Assembly: GCA_036278935.1 (NCBI GenBank)
Contig: DASUKA010000061.1
Span: 1 to 24,620 of the forward strand
Source of the DNA: DASSNR01 sp036278935
GTDB lineage: Bacteria > Gemmatimonadota > Gemmatimonadetes > Gemmatimonadales > Gemmatimonadaceae
Reading direction: 5' to 3'
Length of the DNA: 24,620 nucleotides
Below, in pieces: positions 1 to 8,096 of the stretch. The notes beneath the pieces are model-generated. The model saw only the letters and a program-made list of their open reading frames with translations, was not told the DNA's origin and did not search any database. Position 1 is the stretch's first letter. Each line of letters opens with the position of its first letter. Made by a program: the position numbers and the translations under genes.

Positions 1-63
1 CGCGCGTCCGGGTTGCCTGCACTGCCGCGACGCCGCCAGCCTCCCCCGACCGAGGATCCACCA

Positions 64-3000
64 ATGCGATCCCTTGCTCACCCCTCGCTCGCCGTGCTTG
101 CCGCGTCGCTCGGTATCGCGCTCCTCGCGCCGCCGGCCTTCGCGCAGCGCGCAACCAGCAACCGCCAGGAGCGCGACACCGCCGCTACTGGCTCCGTCGC
201 TTCCGCTGCCGGCCGCCAGATGACGACGGCCGACCTCGAGCACTGGAACACCATCCATTCGCCTACGCTCTCGAGCGACGGCAAGTATTTCGCGTACGTG
301 CTCGCCCCCAACGACGGCGATGCCACGGTGGTGATCCGTGCGACGGCCGAGGGCGCGAAGGAGATGCGCTTCCCCATGGGAGATCCGCCGGCGCCATCGG
401 GCAACCGCTTCGGCCCGTCGCGCTCGCGCGATCTGGTCATCTCCGGCGATTCGCGGTGGGCGGCGTTCATTGTGTATCCCACCCACCAGGCGCAGCGGCG
501 CTCGCGCAAACAGCACGCGCCGGTGTACGAGAAGGTGACGCTGGTGAATCTCGCCACGGGAGCGACGCACGAGTTCGCGCACGTGCACCGCTTCGCTTTC
601 AGTGGTGAGGATTCGCCCGGCTGGCTCGCGTTGCAGGGGTATGCGCCCGCGCCAGCACGTGGAGCCTCCGGTGCGGCCAGCGGCGGCGAGCGTGGGAGCG
701 CCCCGGCCCCGCGCCCGTCCGGCAGCGATCTTCTGCTGTACAATCTCACCGGGGGAACGGTGCTTACCGTGGGCGGCGTGGACGAATGGGCGTTCGACCA
801 CGCCGGCCGGTATCTGGCGTACACGGTGGATGCCCGCGAGCCGGCCGGCGACGGCGTGCAGCTGCGCGACCTGACCACCGGCGTGGTCCGCGCGCTGGAC
901 AGCGACAGCGCGATCTACCGGCAGCTCACGTGGGCCGACAGCGGCGCGGCGCTGGCCGTGCTACGCGGGCGGCCGGATACAGCCACGATGGACACGCTCT
1001 ACTCGCTCCTCGCCTTCACCGGCTTCGGCCCGCATGGACCCAGCAAGGCGGTCTTCAACCCTTCGGCCGACAGCGCGTTTCCGAGCGGCATGGAGATCAG
1101 CCCCGACCGGACGCCTGACTTTTCCGAGGACTTCAACAACCTCTTCTTCGGTATCCGCGAGATGAAGCCGAAGCCGTCCGGCGGCGCGACGTACGCGGCG
1201 GCCGGGCGGTCAGCCGCGCAGCCCGGCGCACCCGGAATGGGCGGTACCATCCATCAGAACCCCTCGGCCCTCCCGGGAGAGGATGACCCGCCGTCGCTCA
1301 TCCTCTGGCACTGGAAGGACCCGCGCCTGCAATCGCAGCAGCTCGTGGACGAGAAGCGCGACCGCGCCTACAGCTACCTCTCCGAGTATCGACTGGCCGA
1401 CCACCGCTTCGTGCGCCTCGCCTACGACTCGCTGCGCGAGGTGACCCTCACGCCGCACCAGCGATGGGCGCTCGGCAGCGACACGCGCGGGTACGACCGG
1501 GCCGCGAGCTACGATGGGCGGCACTACGCGGATCTCTACGCGGTCGATCTGACGACCGGGCGGGAACGGCTCCTGCTCCGCAAGCACGATCCCTCCTTCA
1601 TTCCCTCGCCGGACGGGACGCAGTTGCTCACCTGGGGCCATGACGGGCAGTGGCACGTGGTGGACATCGCCACCGGCACGGACCGCGTCATCACGCACGA
1701 TGTGCCGACGAGCTTCGTCGACAGCGAGGACGATCACAACAATCTCTACCCGCCGGCCATTCGCCCGCGTCGCCAGGGGCTGGGGTGGAGCGCCGACAGC
1801 AAGTTCGTGCTGCTCTCCGACGGATGGGATGTATGGAAGGTGCCGGTGCACGGCGGTACCGCGGTCAACCTGACGCACGACGGCAAGGCGCAACGCATCC
1901 GCTACGAGCGGCGCTACGCCTTCGACCCGAAGGAGAAGGGAATCGATCTCACCAAGCCGCTCTACTTCGCGATGTACGGCGAATGGACCAAGAAGGAAGG
2001 GCTCGCGCGTGTGGATGCGCGGCACGCGACCGTGAAGCGCCTGGTGTGGGACGATGCGAAGCTCGACTTCACCCGCGCGCGGAAGGCTGATGTCTTTCTC
2101 TACACGCGCCAGACGTCGGTGCAGTTCCCGGACTGGTACGTGGCGAGCGCGGACTTCAGCGGCGGGCGCAGGATCACCGATGCAGATCCTCAGCAGCGCG
2201 ACTTCGCCTGGTCCAGCGGCGCGCGGCTCATCACCTACGTGAGCGACAAGGGGGACACGCTGCAGGGCGCGCTCTACCTGCCGGCGAACTACCAGCCAGG
2301 CACCAAGTACCCGCTGCTCGTGACCATCTACGAGAAGCGCTCACAGTACCTGCACCAGTACGTGCCGCCGAGTGACACGCGTACGCCCGATCCGAGCGTG
2401 TACACGAGCCGGGGCTACGCGGTCCTCGATCCCGATATTGTGTATCGCGTGAACGATCCGGGGATGTCGGCCGTGTGGTGCGTGGTGCCGGCGGTGAAGG
2501 CGGCGATCGCCACGGGCATCGTGGACTCCAGCCGCGTGGGGCTGTGGGGACATTCGTGGGGCGGCTACCAGACGGCGTTTCTCGTCACGCAGACGCACAT
2601 CTTCAAGGCCGCCGTGGCCGGCGCGCCGCTCACCGACATGGTGAGCATGTACAGCTCCATCTACTGGAACACGGGGAACACGAACCAGGGGATCTTCGAG
2701 GCGAGCCAGGGGCGGTTCAAGGGAAATTTCACCGATAACCTGGACGCGTACCTCCGCAATTCGCCGGACTTCCACGCCGCCAACGTCACGACGCCGCTCA
2801 TCATCCTGAGCGATGACAAGGATGGCGCGGTGGACTTCAATCAGGGGATCACCTACTTCAACACGCTGCGGCAGCTCGGCAAGAAGGTCATTCTGCTGGA
2901 GTACGTGGGCGAGAACCACGGGCTGCGCGATCCCGTGAACCAGCGCGACTACGCGATGCGCATGCGCCAGTTCTTCGATCACTATCTGCTCGGCGCGCCC

Positions 3001-3147
3001 GCGCCCGACTGGCTGGAAAACGGCGAGCCGCGCATCCGCTTCGAGCGGATGCTCACCGCGCAGGCGGCCCAGCGCCGGGCCAAGGAGAATGGAGCGGAGA
3101 AGAAGGTGACGGCGCGGAAAGGGGCGCAGGGGGTGGTGCCGAGGTAG
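64..3147 (+). CDS. exported S9-family prolyl oligopeptidase-like serine peptidase
   Basis: A 1027-residue serine peptidase of clan SC, family S9, predicted to cleave peptides outside the cytoplasm. The N-terminus has a basic start and a hydrophobic run ending in PPAFAQ, typical of a Sec signal peptide. A long beta-propeller-like region (roughly residues 60-700, with WD/DG repeats such as SSDGKYFAY and SPDGTQLL) precedes a C-terminal alpha/beta hydrolase. The nucleophile motif GHSWGGYQ puts Ser831 at nt 2554-2556. The likely catalytic Asp is Asp920 in DKDGAVDF and the His is His952 in ENHGL, so the triad is complete. An Ala/Gly/Ser/Pro-rich insert lies at about residues 196-225. The ATG at 64 was chosen because GAGG sits about 9 nt upstream and the signal peptide begins there; an in-frame TTG at 13 would add 17 proline-rich residues. 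The size is large for S9. The substrate cannot be read from the sequence. Confidence 0.93.
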   Translation: MRSLAHPSLAVLAASLGIALLAPPAFAQRATSNRQERDTAATGSVASAAGRQMTTADLEHWNTIHSPTLSSDGKYFAYVLAPNDGDATVVIRATAEGAKEMRFPMGDPPAPSGNRFGPSRSRDLVISGDSRWAAFIVYPTHQAQRRSRKQHAPVYEKVTLVNLATGATHEFAHVHRFAFSGEDSPGWLALQGYAPAPARGASGAASGGERGSAPAPRPSGSDLLLYNLTGGTVLTVGGVDEWAFDHAGRYLAYTVDAREPAGDGVQLRDLTTGVVRALDSDSAIYRQLTWADSGAALAVLRGRPDTATMDTLYSLLAFTGFGPHGPSKAVFNPSADSAFPSGMEISPDRTPDFSEDFNNLFFGIREMKPKPSGGATYAAAGRSAAQPGAPGMGGTIHQNPSALPGEDDPPSLILWHWKDPRLQSQQLVDEKRDRAYSYLSEYRLADHRFVRLAYDSLREVTLTPHQRWALGSDTRGYDRAASYDGRHYADLYAVDLTTGRERLLLRKHDPSFIPSPDGTQLLTWGHDGQWHVVDIATGTDRVITHDVPTSFVDSEDDHNNLYPPAIRPRRQGLGWSADSKFVLLSDGWDVWKVPVHGGTAVNLTHDGKAQRIRYERRYAFDPKEKGIDLTKPLYFAMYGEWTKKEGLARVDARHATVKRLVWDDAKLDFTRARKADVFLYTRQTSVQFPDWYVASADFSGGRRITDADPQQRDFAWSSGARLITYVSDKGDTLQGALYLPANYQPGTKYPLLVTIYEKRSQYLHQYVPPSDTRTPDPSVYTSRGYAVLDPDIVYRVNDPGMSAVWCVVPAVKAAIATGIVDSSRVGLWGHSWGGYQTAFLVTQTHIFKAAVAGAPLTDMVSMYSSIYWNTGNTNQGIFEASQGRFKGNFTDNLDAYLRNSPDFHAANVTTPLIILSDDKDGAVDFNQGITYFNTLRQLGKKVILLEYVGENHGLRDPVNQRDYAMRMRQFFDHYLLGAPAPDWLENGEPRIRFERMLTAQAAQRRAKENGAEKKVTARKGAQGVVPR

Positions 3148-3177
3148 GGCGCGCGGCGCGGGCGCCACACGCCGCAG

Positions 3178-4647
3178 CTATTCCGACTCCACCTCTACGG
3201 ACTCCGGTGGTGCCGGCAGTTGGGCCGCCTCCGCGGTCACCGCGCCGTTGGCGGGCAGCACCGCCGGCTCCGCGGCCGCCGGCGGCACGTCCGGCGCGTG
3301 GAGCGTCCGGAGCGCGATCTCCACGCCCCCTGCCTCGGGAAGCTCCGCGGCGGTGGTGGCGCCAAGGTCGCGGAAGCGACGCGCCTGCGGCAGCACCGAG
3401 CGCTCCAGCGAGCCCACCGAGCGATTGTAGCTGTCCACTGCTTTTTCGAGCCCCCTTCGCAGCTCGCCATAGTGCCCGGCGAAGGTGCGAATGCGGTCGT
3501 ACAGCTCGCGGCCGAGCGCGCTGATCTCCTCGGCGTTTCGAGCGATGCGATCCTGCTGCCATCCGTAGGCCACAGCGCGCAGCAGCGCGATGAGGGTGAT
3601 GGGGCTGGCGGGGATCACGTGCTGCTCCACCCCGTATTCGATGAGCCCGGGGTCGTACTGCAGCGCCGCGCTGAAGAAGGCCTCGCCCGGCAGGAACATC
3701 ACGACGAGCTCCGGCGTCTCGGTGAACTGCCCCCAGTACGACTTGGCGCTCAGCTTGGTGATGTGGTCGCGCACCTGCCGGGCATGCTCGCGCAGCAACG
3801 CCTCGCGCGTGGCCTCATCCGGCGCTTCGGTTGCCTGCAAGTAGGCGAGGAGCGGAGTCTTGGCGTCCACGATGATGATCTTGCCGCCTGGCAGGCGGAC
3901 GGTGAGGTCGGGGCGCAGCTTCCCATCGTTGGTGGTGATGCTCGCCTGCTCGGCGAAATCGCAGTAGTTGAGCATTCCCGCCATCTCACACACCCGCCTG
4001 AGATGGATCTCGCCCCAGCGCCCGCGCACGGTCGGAGATCGCAGCGCATCCACAAGGTTCTTCGTGCGGCCGCTCAGCTCGCGCTGCGTTTCGGCCATCG
4101 ACTTCACCTGCGTCAGCAGCGACGCATACGAGCCGGTGCGGGCGATCTCCGCTTGCCGGAGCGTGCCGTCCACCTTGGCCAGCGTCTCCTTGATGGGCCC
4201 CACCATCTCGCTGATGGCGAGCTTCCGGGCGTCCAGCTCCTGCGTGGTCTCACGCCGCAGCTCGCCCAGCGAGGTGCGGGCGAGCTGGAGGAAGGTGTCG
4301 TTGTTGTGCCGGAGCGCCTCCGAGCAGAGCGCCTCGAACGCGTCACGGAGGCGCTGTTCGGCCTGCTCCACCAACGCCACCTTCTCGGCGGCCGTCCTGC
4401 GCTCGGCCTCCAGCGTCGCGGCCAGCGAGGCGCGCTCCGCCTCCACCGTCGACAGTTGCTCGACGCGTGCGCGCAGCCGATCGGCTTCCGCGGCGCGTTC
4501 ATCCATGCGGGCGGTCGCATCAGCCAGCTTCGCATTCAGGCTGGCGATGGAGGAGCGAGCGGTGAGGCGAGCGACGAGCCAGCCGACCACGGCTCCCACG
4601 ACGAGCGCGAGTGCCGCGGCGGTGGCGAGAGATGGCGGTGGCATCAT
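3178..4647 (-). CDS. rmuC: DNA recombination protein RmuC homologue
   Basis: A 489-residue RmuC-family protein, associated in E. coli with limiting inversions and recombination between short inverted repeats; the fold resembles nuclease-like domains. The N-terminus carries one membrane segment (about residues 6-27, LATAAALALVVGAVVGWLVA). A long alanine/glutamate/arginine-rich coiled coil follows to about residue 150. The conserved RmuC core comes next, with RGRWGEIHLRRVCEMAGM, LPGGKIIIVDAKTPL and a later VVMFLPGEAFFSAAL segment. The C-terminus is a low-complexity Pro/Ala/Glu tail. I chose the ATG at 4647 because it places the membrane helix at the very start. ATG 4644 and an upstream TTG at 4680 are alternatives, and no start has a clear ribosome binding site. 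It lies 55 bp downstream of the HD-domain gene on the same strand, so the two may be co-transcribed. It converges with the S9 peptidase across only 30 bp. Confidence 0.92.
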   Translation of the reverse strand: MMPPPSLATAAALALVVGAVVGWLVARLTARSSIASLNAKLADATARMDERAAEADRLRARVEQLSTVEAERASLAATLEAERRTAAEKVALVEQAEQRLRDAFEALCSEALRHNNDTFLQLARTSLGELRRETTQELDARKLAISEMVGPIKETLAKVDGTLRQAEIARTGSYASLLTQVKSMAETQRELSGRTKNLVDALRSPTVRGRWGEIHLRRVCEMAGMLNYCDFAEQASITTNDGKLRPDLTVRLPGGKIIIVDAKTPLLAYLQATEAPDEATREALLREHARQVRDHITKLSAKSYWGQFTETPELVVMFLPGEAFFSAALQYDPGLIEYGVEQHVIPASPITLIALLRAVAYGWQQDRIARNAEEISALGRELYDRIRTFAGHYGELRRGLEKAVDSYNRSVGSLERSVLPQARRFRDLGATTAAELPEAGGVEIALRTLHAPDVPPAAAEPAVLPANGAVTAEAAQLPAPPESVEVESE

Positions 4648-4702
4648 GATCAATTGACGGGCTGTGGCCTCACAGAGCAACCACCCGGCCTCGCGGTGCC
4701 GT

Positions 4703-5416
4703 CTACAGCACGTGCAGCGAGTCGGTCTCCGCGCTCAAGGCGCGAAGGAAGCGCTGCATCTCCTGCACGCGCTTCTGCCCTTCGCGTTTGGCTGCCGCGG
4801 ATTGCAGCCGCCCCGGCATCTCGAGCATGTTCTTCCGGATCACCTGGATGGCGTGCGGCAGGTCGGGCGCGAGCTTCTCGCGCGTGGTGAGCGAGATGAT
4901 GCGTGCGACATCGATGGCGCCGAGGAAGTCGAGAATGTCGGCGTCGCGAAAGAGGATGGCGACCTGTAGCGTGTCCGGCGGGCGGTAGTACTGGTGATGG
5001 TCGATGATCTCCTTCACGAGCGGCGCCTTGTCCATGGGGAAGCCGACGGCGCGGAGCACGCTGTCCGCGAGCTGCGCGCTCCGGTCTCCGTGGTCCACGC
5101 CTGGCTTCGCATAGGGTGGAATGCCGCCCATGTCATGCAGATACGCCGCGGCGTAGAGGGCATCGTCGTCCACCGTTATGCCCTCCGCGTGCGCCAGCGC
5201 GAGGGTAGTCTCGTAGTCTCGCCGGGCGTGCGCCGGCCCCCATGCGGTGTGCTGCAGGTGCGCATTGGCGAACGCGAGGATGCGTGCACGCCAGGCGGTG
5301 TCCGGCGCTTGGGTCGCGCCCGTGGAGCTGGCGGGGAACGCCAGGGCTGCCGCAAGGATCAGTGCCAGGCGGGCGGGCGCGGCGCCTAGCCGCCGCCATG
5401 TCAGGGAAGTATGCAT
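4703..5416 (-). CDS. exported HD-domain phosphohydrolase-like protein
   Basis: A 237-residue protein with an HD metal-binding domain. The ligand pattern is visible as His63 (GPAHARRDYE), the His94-Asp95 pair (AAYLHDMGG) and Asp158/Asp160 (FRDADILDF), with an extra IIDHHQYY at 137-144. HD proteins hydrolyse phosphate esters or nucleotides using bound metal; the substrate here is unknown. The first 34 residues are basic then strongly hydrophobic (LALILAAALAFPASSTGA), which looks like a Sec signal peptide. That is unusual, because most single-domain HD hydrolases are cytoplasmic. The reading frame stays open far upstream to 6049, but the ATG at 5416 gives the signal peptide, and the upstream extension reads as low-quality sequence opposite the SnoaL-like gene. 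It is divergent from that gene across about 100 bp and is followed by rmuC. Confidence 0.82.
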   Translation of the reverse strand: MHTSLTWRRLGAAPARLALILAAALAFPASSTGATQAPDTAWRARILAFANAHLQHTAWGPAHARRDYETTLALAHAEGITVDDDALYAAAYLHDMGGIPPYAKPGVDHGDRSAQLADSVLRAVGFPMDKAPLVKEIIDHHQYYRPPDTLQVAILFRDADILDFLGAIDVARIISLTTREKLAPDLPHAIQVIRKNMLEMPGRLQSAAAKREGQKRVQEMQRFLRALSAETDSLHVL

Positions 5417-5515
5417 TGAGGACTCGCGCGGGAACTCTTGTGAAGGATGGACGTTTGGTGGGCGAGCGACGCGTGATGGGTGATGTCGCACGCGCACCGG
5501 AGGGAGGAAGGAGAA

Positions 5516-5920
5516 ATGTCGACGACTGATGTATCCGGCCCGAACGCGGCGGGGCGCGAGTTCGTCACCGCGCTCATGGCGGGCGACGCCGTGGCGCTCC
5601 GGCGCGTGCTTTCCGAGGACTTCACCCTTATCGATGTGATGACGGGCACGGAAGTTCCCGGCGCCGTGCTGAGCGAGCTGGTCGGCTCCGGACGGCTGGC
5701 GTTCGATTCCATCGAGGCCACCGTGTCGCGTGTCCGCCTGTATCAGGCGACCGCCGTGGTCACCGGGCAGAGCCGCATGTTCGGCCGCATGGGAGACGCC
5801 CGATTCTTCTCCAATACCCGGTACACCAACGTGTACGTGGAGCAGGGTGGGCGGTGGCGCCTGGTGAGCGCGCAGGGAACGGAGATCGTCGACGACGAGG
5901 CTGAAGGGGACGCAGGGTGA
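5516..5920 (+). CDS. SnoaL/DUF4440-like NTF2-fold protein
   Basis: A 134-residue protein with the compact alpha+beta cone of the NTF2/SnoaL superfamily. It has an N-terminal helix ending FVTALMAGDAVAL, then LSEDFTLIDVMTG, a central SRVRLYQATAVVTGQSRMFG strand pair, and the closing TRYTNVYVEQGGRWRLVSAQGTEI strands characteristic of DUF4440-type members. These proteins are either small enzymes or ligand-binding domains, so the function cannot be fixed. The start is secure: ATG at 5516 follows a purine-rich GGAGGGAGGAAGGAG ribosome binding site. An in-frame extension back to 5480 is unlikely. The gene is divergent from the HD-domain gene and converges with the 78-residue ORF across 16 bp. Confidence 0.85.
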   Translation: MSTTDVSGPNAAGREFVTALMAGDAVALRRVLSEDFTLIDVMTGTEVPGAVLSELVGSGRLAFDSIEATVSRVRLYQATAVVTGQSRMFGRMGDARFFSNTRYTNVYVEQGGRWRLVSAQGTEIVDDEAEGDAG

Positions 5921-5924
5921 TGTC

Positions 5925-5937
5925 GCCCGGCCCGGGC
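5925..5937. terminator. short GC-rich dyad between convergent genes
   Basis: A 13-nt perfect inverted repeat (GCCCG, loop GCC, CGGGC) fills the gap between two convergent stop codons. It could act as a two-way termination or pausing hairpin, but it has only a 5-bp stem and no T-run on either side, so support is weak. Confidence 0.25.
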
Positions 5938-6173
5938 TAACCTGGCAGCTCAGAGATTGCCGCGCGCCAGCGCGCCGGGTCGCCCAGCCGGATGGCTTTG
6001 TCGATGCCCACCTGCTCGAGCATGACGCCGAGCATGGCGATTCGTTCACGCTCGCTCCAGAGAAGCCGGCCGTCGATGACCTCGAACTTCTCCGGCAGGA
6101 GCTCGACGCGCGCGCGCATCTCGTTGCCCACCCAGGCGCGTCCTCGGCGGCGAATGTCCCAGTGAACGGTCAT
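5937..6173 (-). CDS. small conserved hypothetical protein (78 residues)
   Basis: A 78-residue soluble protein of unknown function. It has a basic N-terminus (MTVHWDIRRRGRAWVGNEM) and a compact body with LLPEKFEVIDGRLLWSERER, LGVMLEQVGIDKAIRLGD and a final PARWRAAI helix. From memory, short proteins with the pattern PEK-EVIDGRLFWS followed by a LGLLLENVG-DKAVRLGDP segment recur in environmental bacteria without assigned function; I treat that as recall, not proof. The ATG at 6173 is preferred over the open extension to 6494, whose sequence is Arg/Ala/Pro-rich and does not look like protein. No convincing ribosome binding site is visible. It converges with the SnoaL-like gene. Confidence 0.7.
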   Translation of the reverse strand: MTVHWDIRRRGRAWVGNEMRARVELLPEKFEVIDGRLLWSERERIAMLGVMLEQVGIDKAIRLGDPARWRAAISELPG

Positions 6174-6336
6174 GTGTGGCCTCGTGGAACGGGGAGCGTC
6201 ATAGCCATAGTCTGCTCCTGCTCGGCGAGGGGAGGCAAGAGTCCATGGGAGAGCATAGCGCGGGCGCCAGGCGGGGGCATCATCGTTCCGTTGCAGGGCG
6301 GCGCGGAAGTATGCGCCACGGCGCGGCGGAGCTCGG

Positions 6337-6606
6337 ATGCGACGCGGCGCCGGTATCCGTGCCGGACCGCTAGACCAGTGCCGCGACCTCACGCAGCTCG
6401 CGATAGCCTTTCGGCGCTCGACGACGCAGCACGTCTTCCGTGGGCAGGGCAATGACGCCCTCGAGAGCGCACTCGCGCGCCGCCACTGTCTCAACGGGCG
6501 CGAGCTGGATGTGCTGGGCGAGGCGCTCTACGCCATGGTCATGGCCGTGAGCACCGATCGAGTGGACATCGAGCAGGTGGCGGGTTGGTTGAGGAGCCGG
6601 CTCTGA
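6337..6606 (+). CDS. hypothetical protein, 89 residues, weak support
   Basis: I do not recognise this ORF. ATG at 6337 has GGAG 5 nt upstream. By eye, third codon positions are mostly G/C while second positions are near half, the pattern of real genes in this window; the overlapping minus-strand ORF (6370-6615) shows it less well. The second half (NGRELDVLGEALYAMVMAV, then DRVDIEQVAGWLRSRL) reads like a folded helical C-terminus, while the first 30 residues are Arg-rich and poor. It could be a small regulator-like protein, the remnant of a longer gene, or noise. If it is not real, 6174-6801 is a 628-bp stretch with no other gene that I can see. Confidence 0.45.
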   Translation: MRRGAGIRAGPLDQCRDLTQLAIAFRRSTTQHVFRGQGNDALESALARRHCLNGRELDVLGEALYAMVMAVSTDRVDIEQVAGWLRSRL

Positions 6607-6780
6607 CGGGGTCACGAGGCTTCAGATCCCGTCACGCGCGTGGGTGGCTTCCTCGGGTGGCGTTCTCCGGTATCATTCACGAGTACTGGTGGGCATCGAC
6701 GTGTGGGCCGGGAACATACCCACGCTGGACAGACCCCATTGCCAGTTGATCGTCGTACGCTCTCCGCTTGCGCAGTCATC

Positions 6781-6793
6781 CCTCGGCGCGAGG
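6781..6793 (+). promoter_or_regulatory. hairpin covering the DoxX-like gene's ribosome binding site
   Basis: CCTCG, loop GCG, CGAGG form a 5-bp stem with a 3-nt loop. The right arm contains the GAGG that is the only Shine-Dalgarno-like sequence for the ATG at 6802. If it folds in the mRNA it would partly hide the binding site. The stem is short, so this may be chance. Confidence 0.3.
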
Positions 6794-6801
6794 CGCAATC
6801 C

Positions 6802-7608
6802 ATGAGCCGCAACCAGCAGATTGTCCGGATTCTGTTTGCCACGGGGATGATGAGCGTCGGCGTAGTCGTGCTCGTGTACGGCTACTCCGTGCTCCTGTTT
6901 CAGTCCGTCCCGCCGTCGTGGGCCACGTGGCTCAAGCCAGTGGGCTGGGCGTCGGGCATCATCATGTTCGGCACCGGCCTGGGCTTGCTGTTCGAGCGTT
7001 CGGCCCGACTGTCGACGCGCATCCTGCTTCCGTTTCTGCTGCTCTGGCTGCTCACCAGGCTGCCGGCTGTGCCCGCGGACCCGCTCAGGGAAATCAGCTG
7101 GTTCGCCATCGGCGAGGTTGCCGTGCCCTTCGCGGGCGCGTTGGTGCTCTTTATGTGGTTTGCCGATTCGAGAACGGGGTCGACGCTCCAGAGTGTCGCG
7201 GCCACATACGGCCTGACGACGGCACGGATCCTCGTTGGGCTTTCGCTGTTGACGTTCGGGCTCTCGCACTTTTTCGAGTTTGCCGCGCGCACGGTGTCGT
7301 TGGTGCCGCCGTGGCTTCCATATCGCGCTGCATGGGCCGATCTCGCGGGCGCGGCGCAGATCGCGGCGGGCCTGGGCGTCCTGTTCTCGATCTATCCGCG
7401 TTGGGCGGCGGCCGCGGAAGCCGCCATGTTGAGTGTATTCACGGTTCTCGTTTGGGTTCCGGCGGTGATCACCAAACCGGGACTTCCCTCCAACTGGGTC
7501 GAGTTCCTCTTTACCTGGGCGCTGGCGGCCGCGTGCTGGGTCGTGGCCGAAAGCATTCCGGCGAAGGGGACCAGAAGAGCGCGAGCGATGACCGCGTCGA
7601 CTGGTTAG
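6802..7608 (+). CDS. DoxX-like integral membrane protein, internally duplicated
   Basis: A 268-residue inner-membrane protein with about eight predicted helices in two similar halves. The C-terminal half (about residues 140-252) has a DoxX-like layout: ARILVGLSLLTFGLSHFFEF, a VSLVPPWLP loop, then a WADLAGAAQIAAGLGVLF helix and two more helices. The N-terminal half repeats the plan with VRILFATGMM, a QSVPPSW loop and GWASGIIMFGTGLGLLF. The halves align around the RIL, VPP and GLGxLF positions, suggesting tandem duplication of a four-helix unit. DoxX relatives are linked to redox or thiosulfate/quinone functions, but many members are uncharacterised, so I give no reaction. The ATG at 6802 was chosen because GAGG lies 8 nt upstream and the first helix starts immediately; the extension to 6640 is unlike protein. 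Confidence 0.82.
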   Translation: MSRNQQIVRILFATGMMSVGVVVLVYGYSVLLFQSVPPSWATWLKPVGWASGIIMFGTGLGLLFERSARLSTRILLPFLLLWLLTRLPAVPADPLREISWFAIGEVAVPFAGALVLFMWFADSRTGSTLQSVAATYGLTTARILVGLSLLTFGLSHFFEFAARTVSLVPPWLPYRAAWADLAGAAQIAAGLGVLFSIYPRWAAAAEAAMLSVFTVLVWVPAVITKPGLPSNWVEFLFTWALAAACWVVAESIPAKGTRRARAMTASTG

Positions 7609-7710
7609 CACTCACGGCTGGAACGCGAACACGCCGGTTGCAGCGTGGCAACTCGACGATCGAGTGTGTCTCCTCAATCGTCCGGCCGGCACCGGCGTCG
7701 CCGCCCGACC

Positions 7711-8085
7711 CTACCCCTCCGTCGTCCCGAACACCTTCACCTGCCACGGCGGAATGCCCGCCGACGCGTCATCCTGCTGGGGCGGAGCGTGCTTGACTTG
7801 GTCCAATGTCTTGACGGATTGACCCCCCGCCAGCTCGCTCGGCGCCGCGACGTCACCCAGATGTTCGTCGTACAGATCGAACCAGGGCAGCCCGTGCTCG
7901 CTGTACGTACGCGCGCTGATCAGTCACGCGGCGAATGGGAAACGCGCCGAGTCCCTGCGGGAGTGGATAGCTGTGGCCGTCGTCCGGAATTCTGAGCGTG
8001 CGCTGAAAGACGATGGAGAGCGGCCCGAGACGCAGGGCCTTGCGGCGCGCGCCGCGGATGTCATGATCGGGAACGGTTGTGGCAT
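7711..8085 (-). pseudogene. decayed gene: N- and C-terminal pieces of one hypothetical family, middle missing
   Basis: Read on the minus strand, ATG at 8085 has a good ribosome binding site (GGAGGGG at 8088-8094). Its frame soon becomes nonsense, but another frame then gives a protein-like stretch at about 8035-7919 (LSIVFQRTLRIPDDGHSYP and LPQGLGAFPIRRVTD). A GC-repeat run at about 8044-8056 is a natural site for the first shift. At about 7921 the sense moves to a third frame, giving a convincing C-terminus from 7920 to the TAG at 7711 (SARTYSEHGLPWFDLYDE, SELAGGQSVKTLD, APPQQDD). From memory, the first piece resembles the start, and the second the end, of one family of hypothetical proteins in which a few hundred residues separate them. 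The simplest reading is an internal deletion plus a frameshift. Confidence 0.6.
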
Positions 8086-8096
8086 GACCCCTCCGC

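Noticed and set aside
3220..4890. A 556-codon plus-strand frame opposite rmuC
   Set aside because: RmuC core motifs are clear on the other strand and this product resembles no protein.
7637..7652. GTTGC/GCAAC inverted repeat after the DoxX-like gene as a terminator
   Set aside because: Only a 5-bp stem with a 6-nt loop and no T-run; easily chance.
7645..7995. A 116-codon plus-strand frame in the 7.6-8.0 kb gap
   Set aside because: The product is Arg-rich and unstructured, while the minus strand of the same stretch gives convincing protein fragments.
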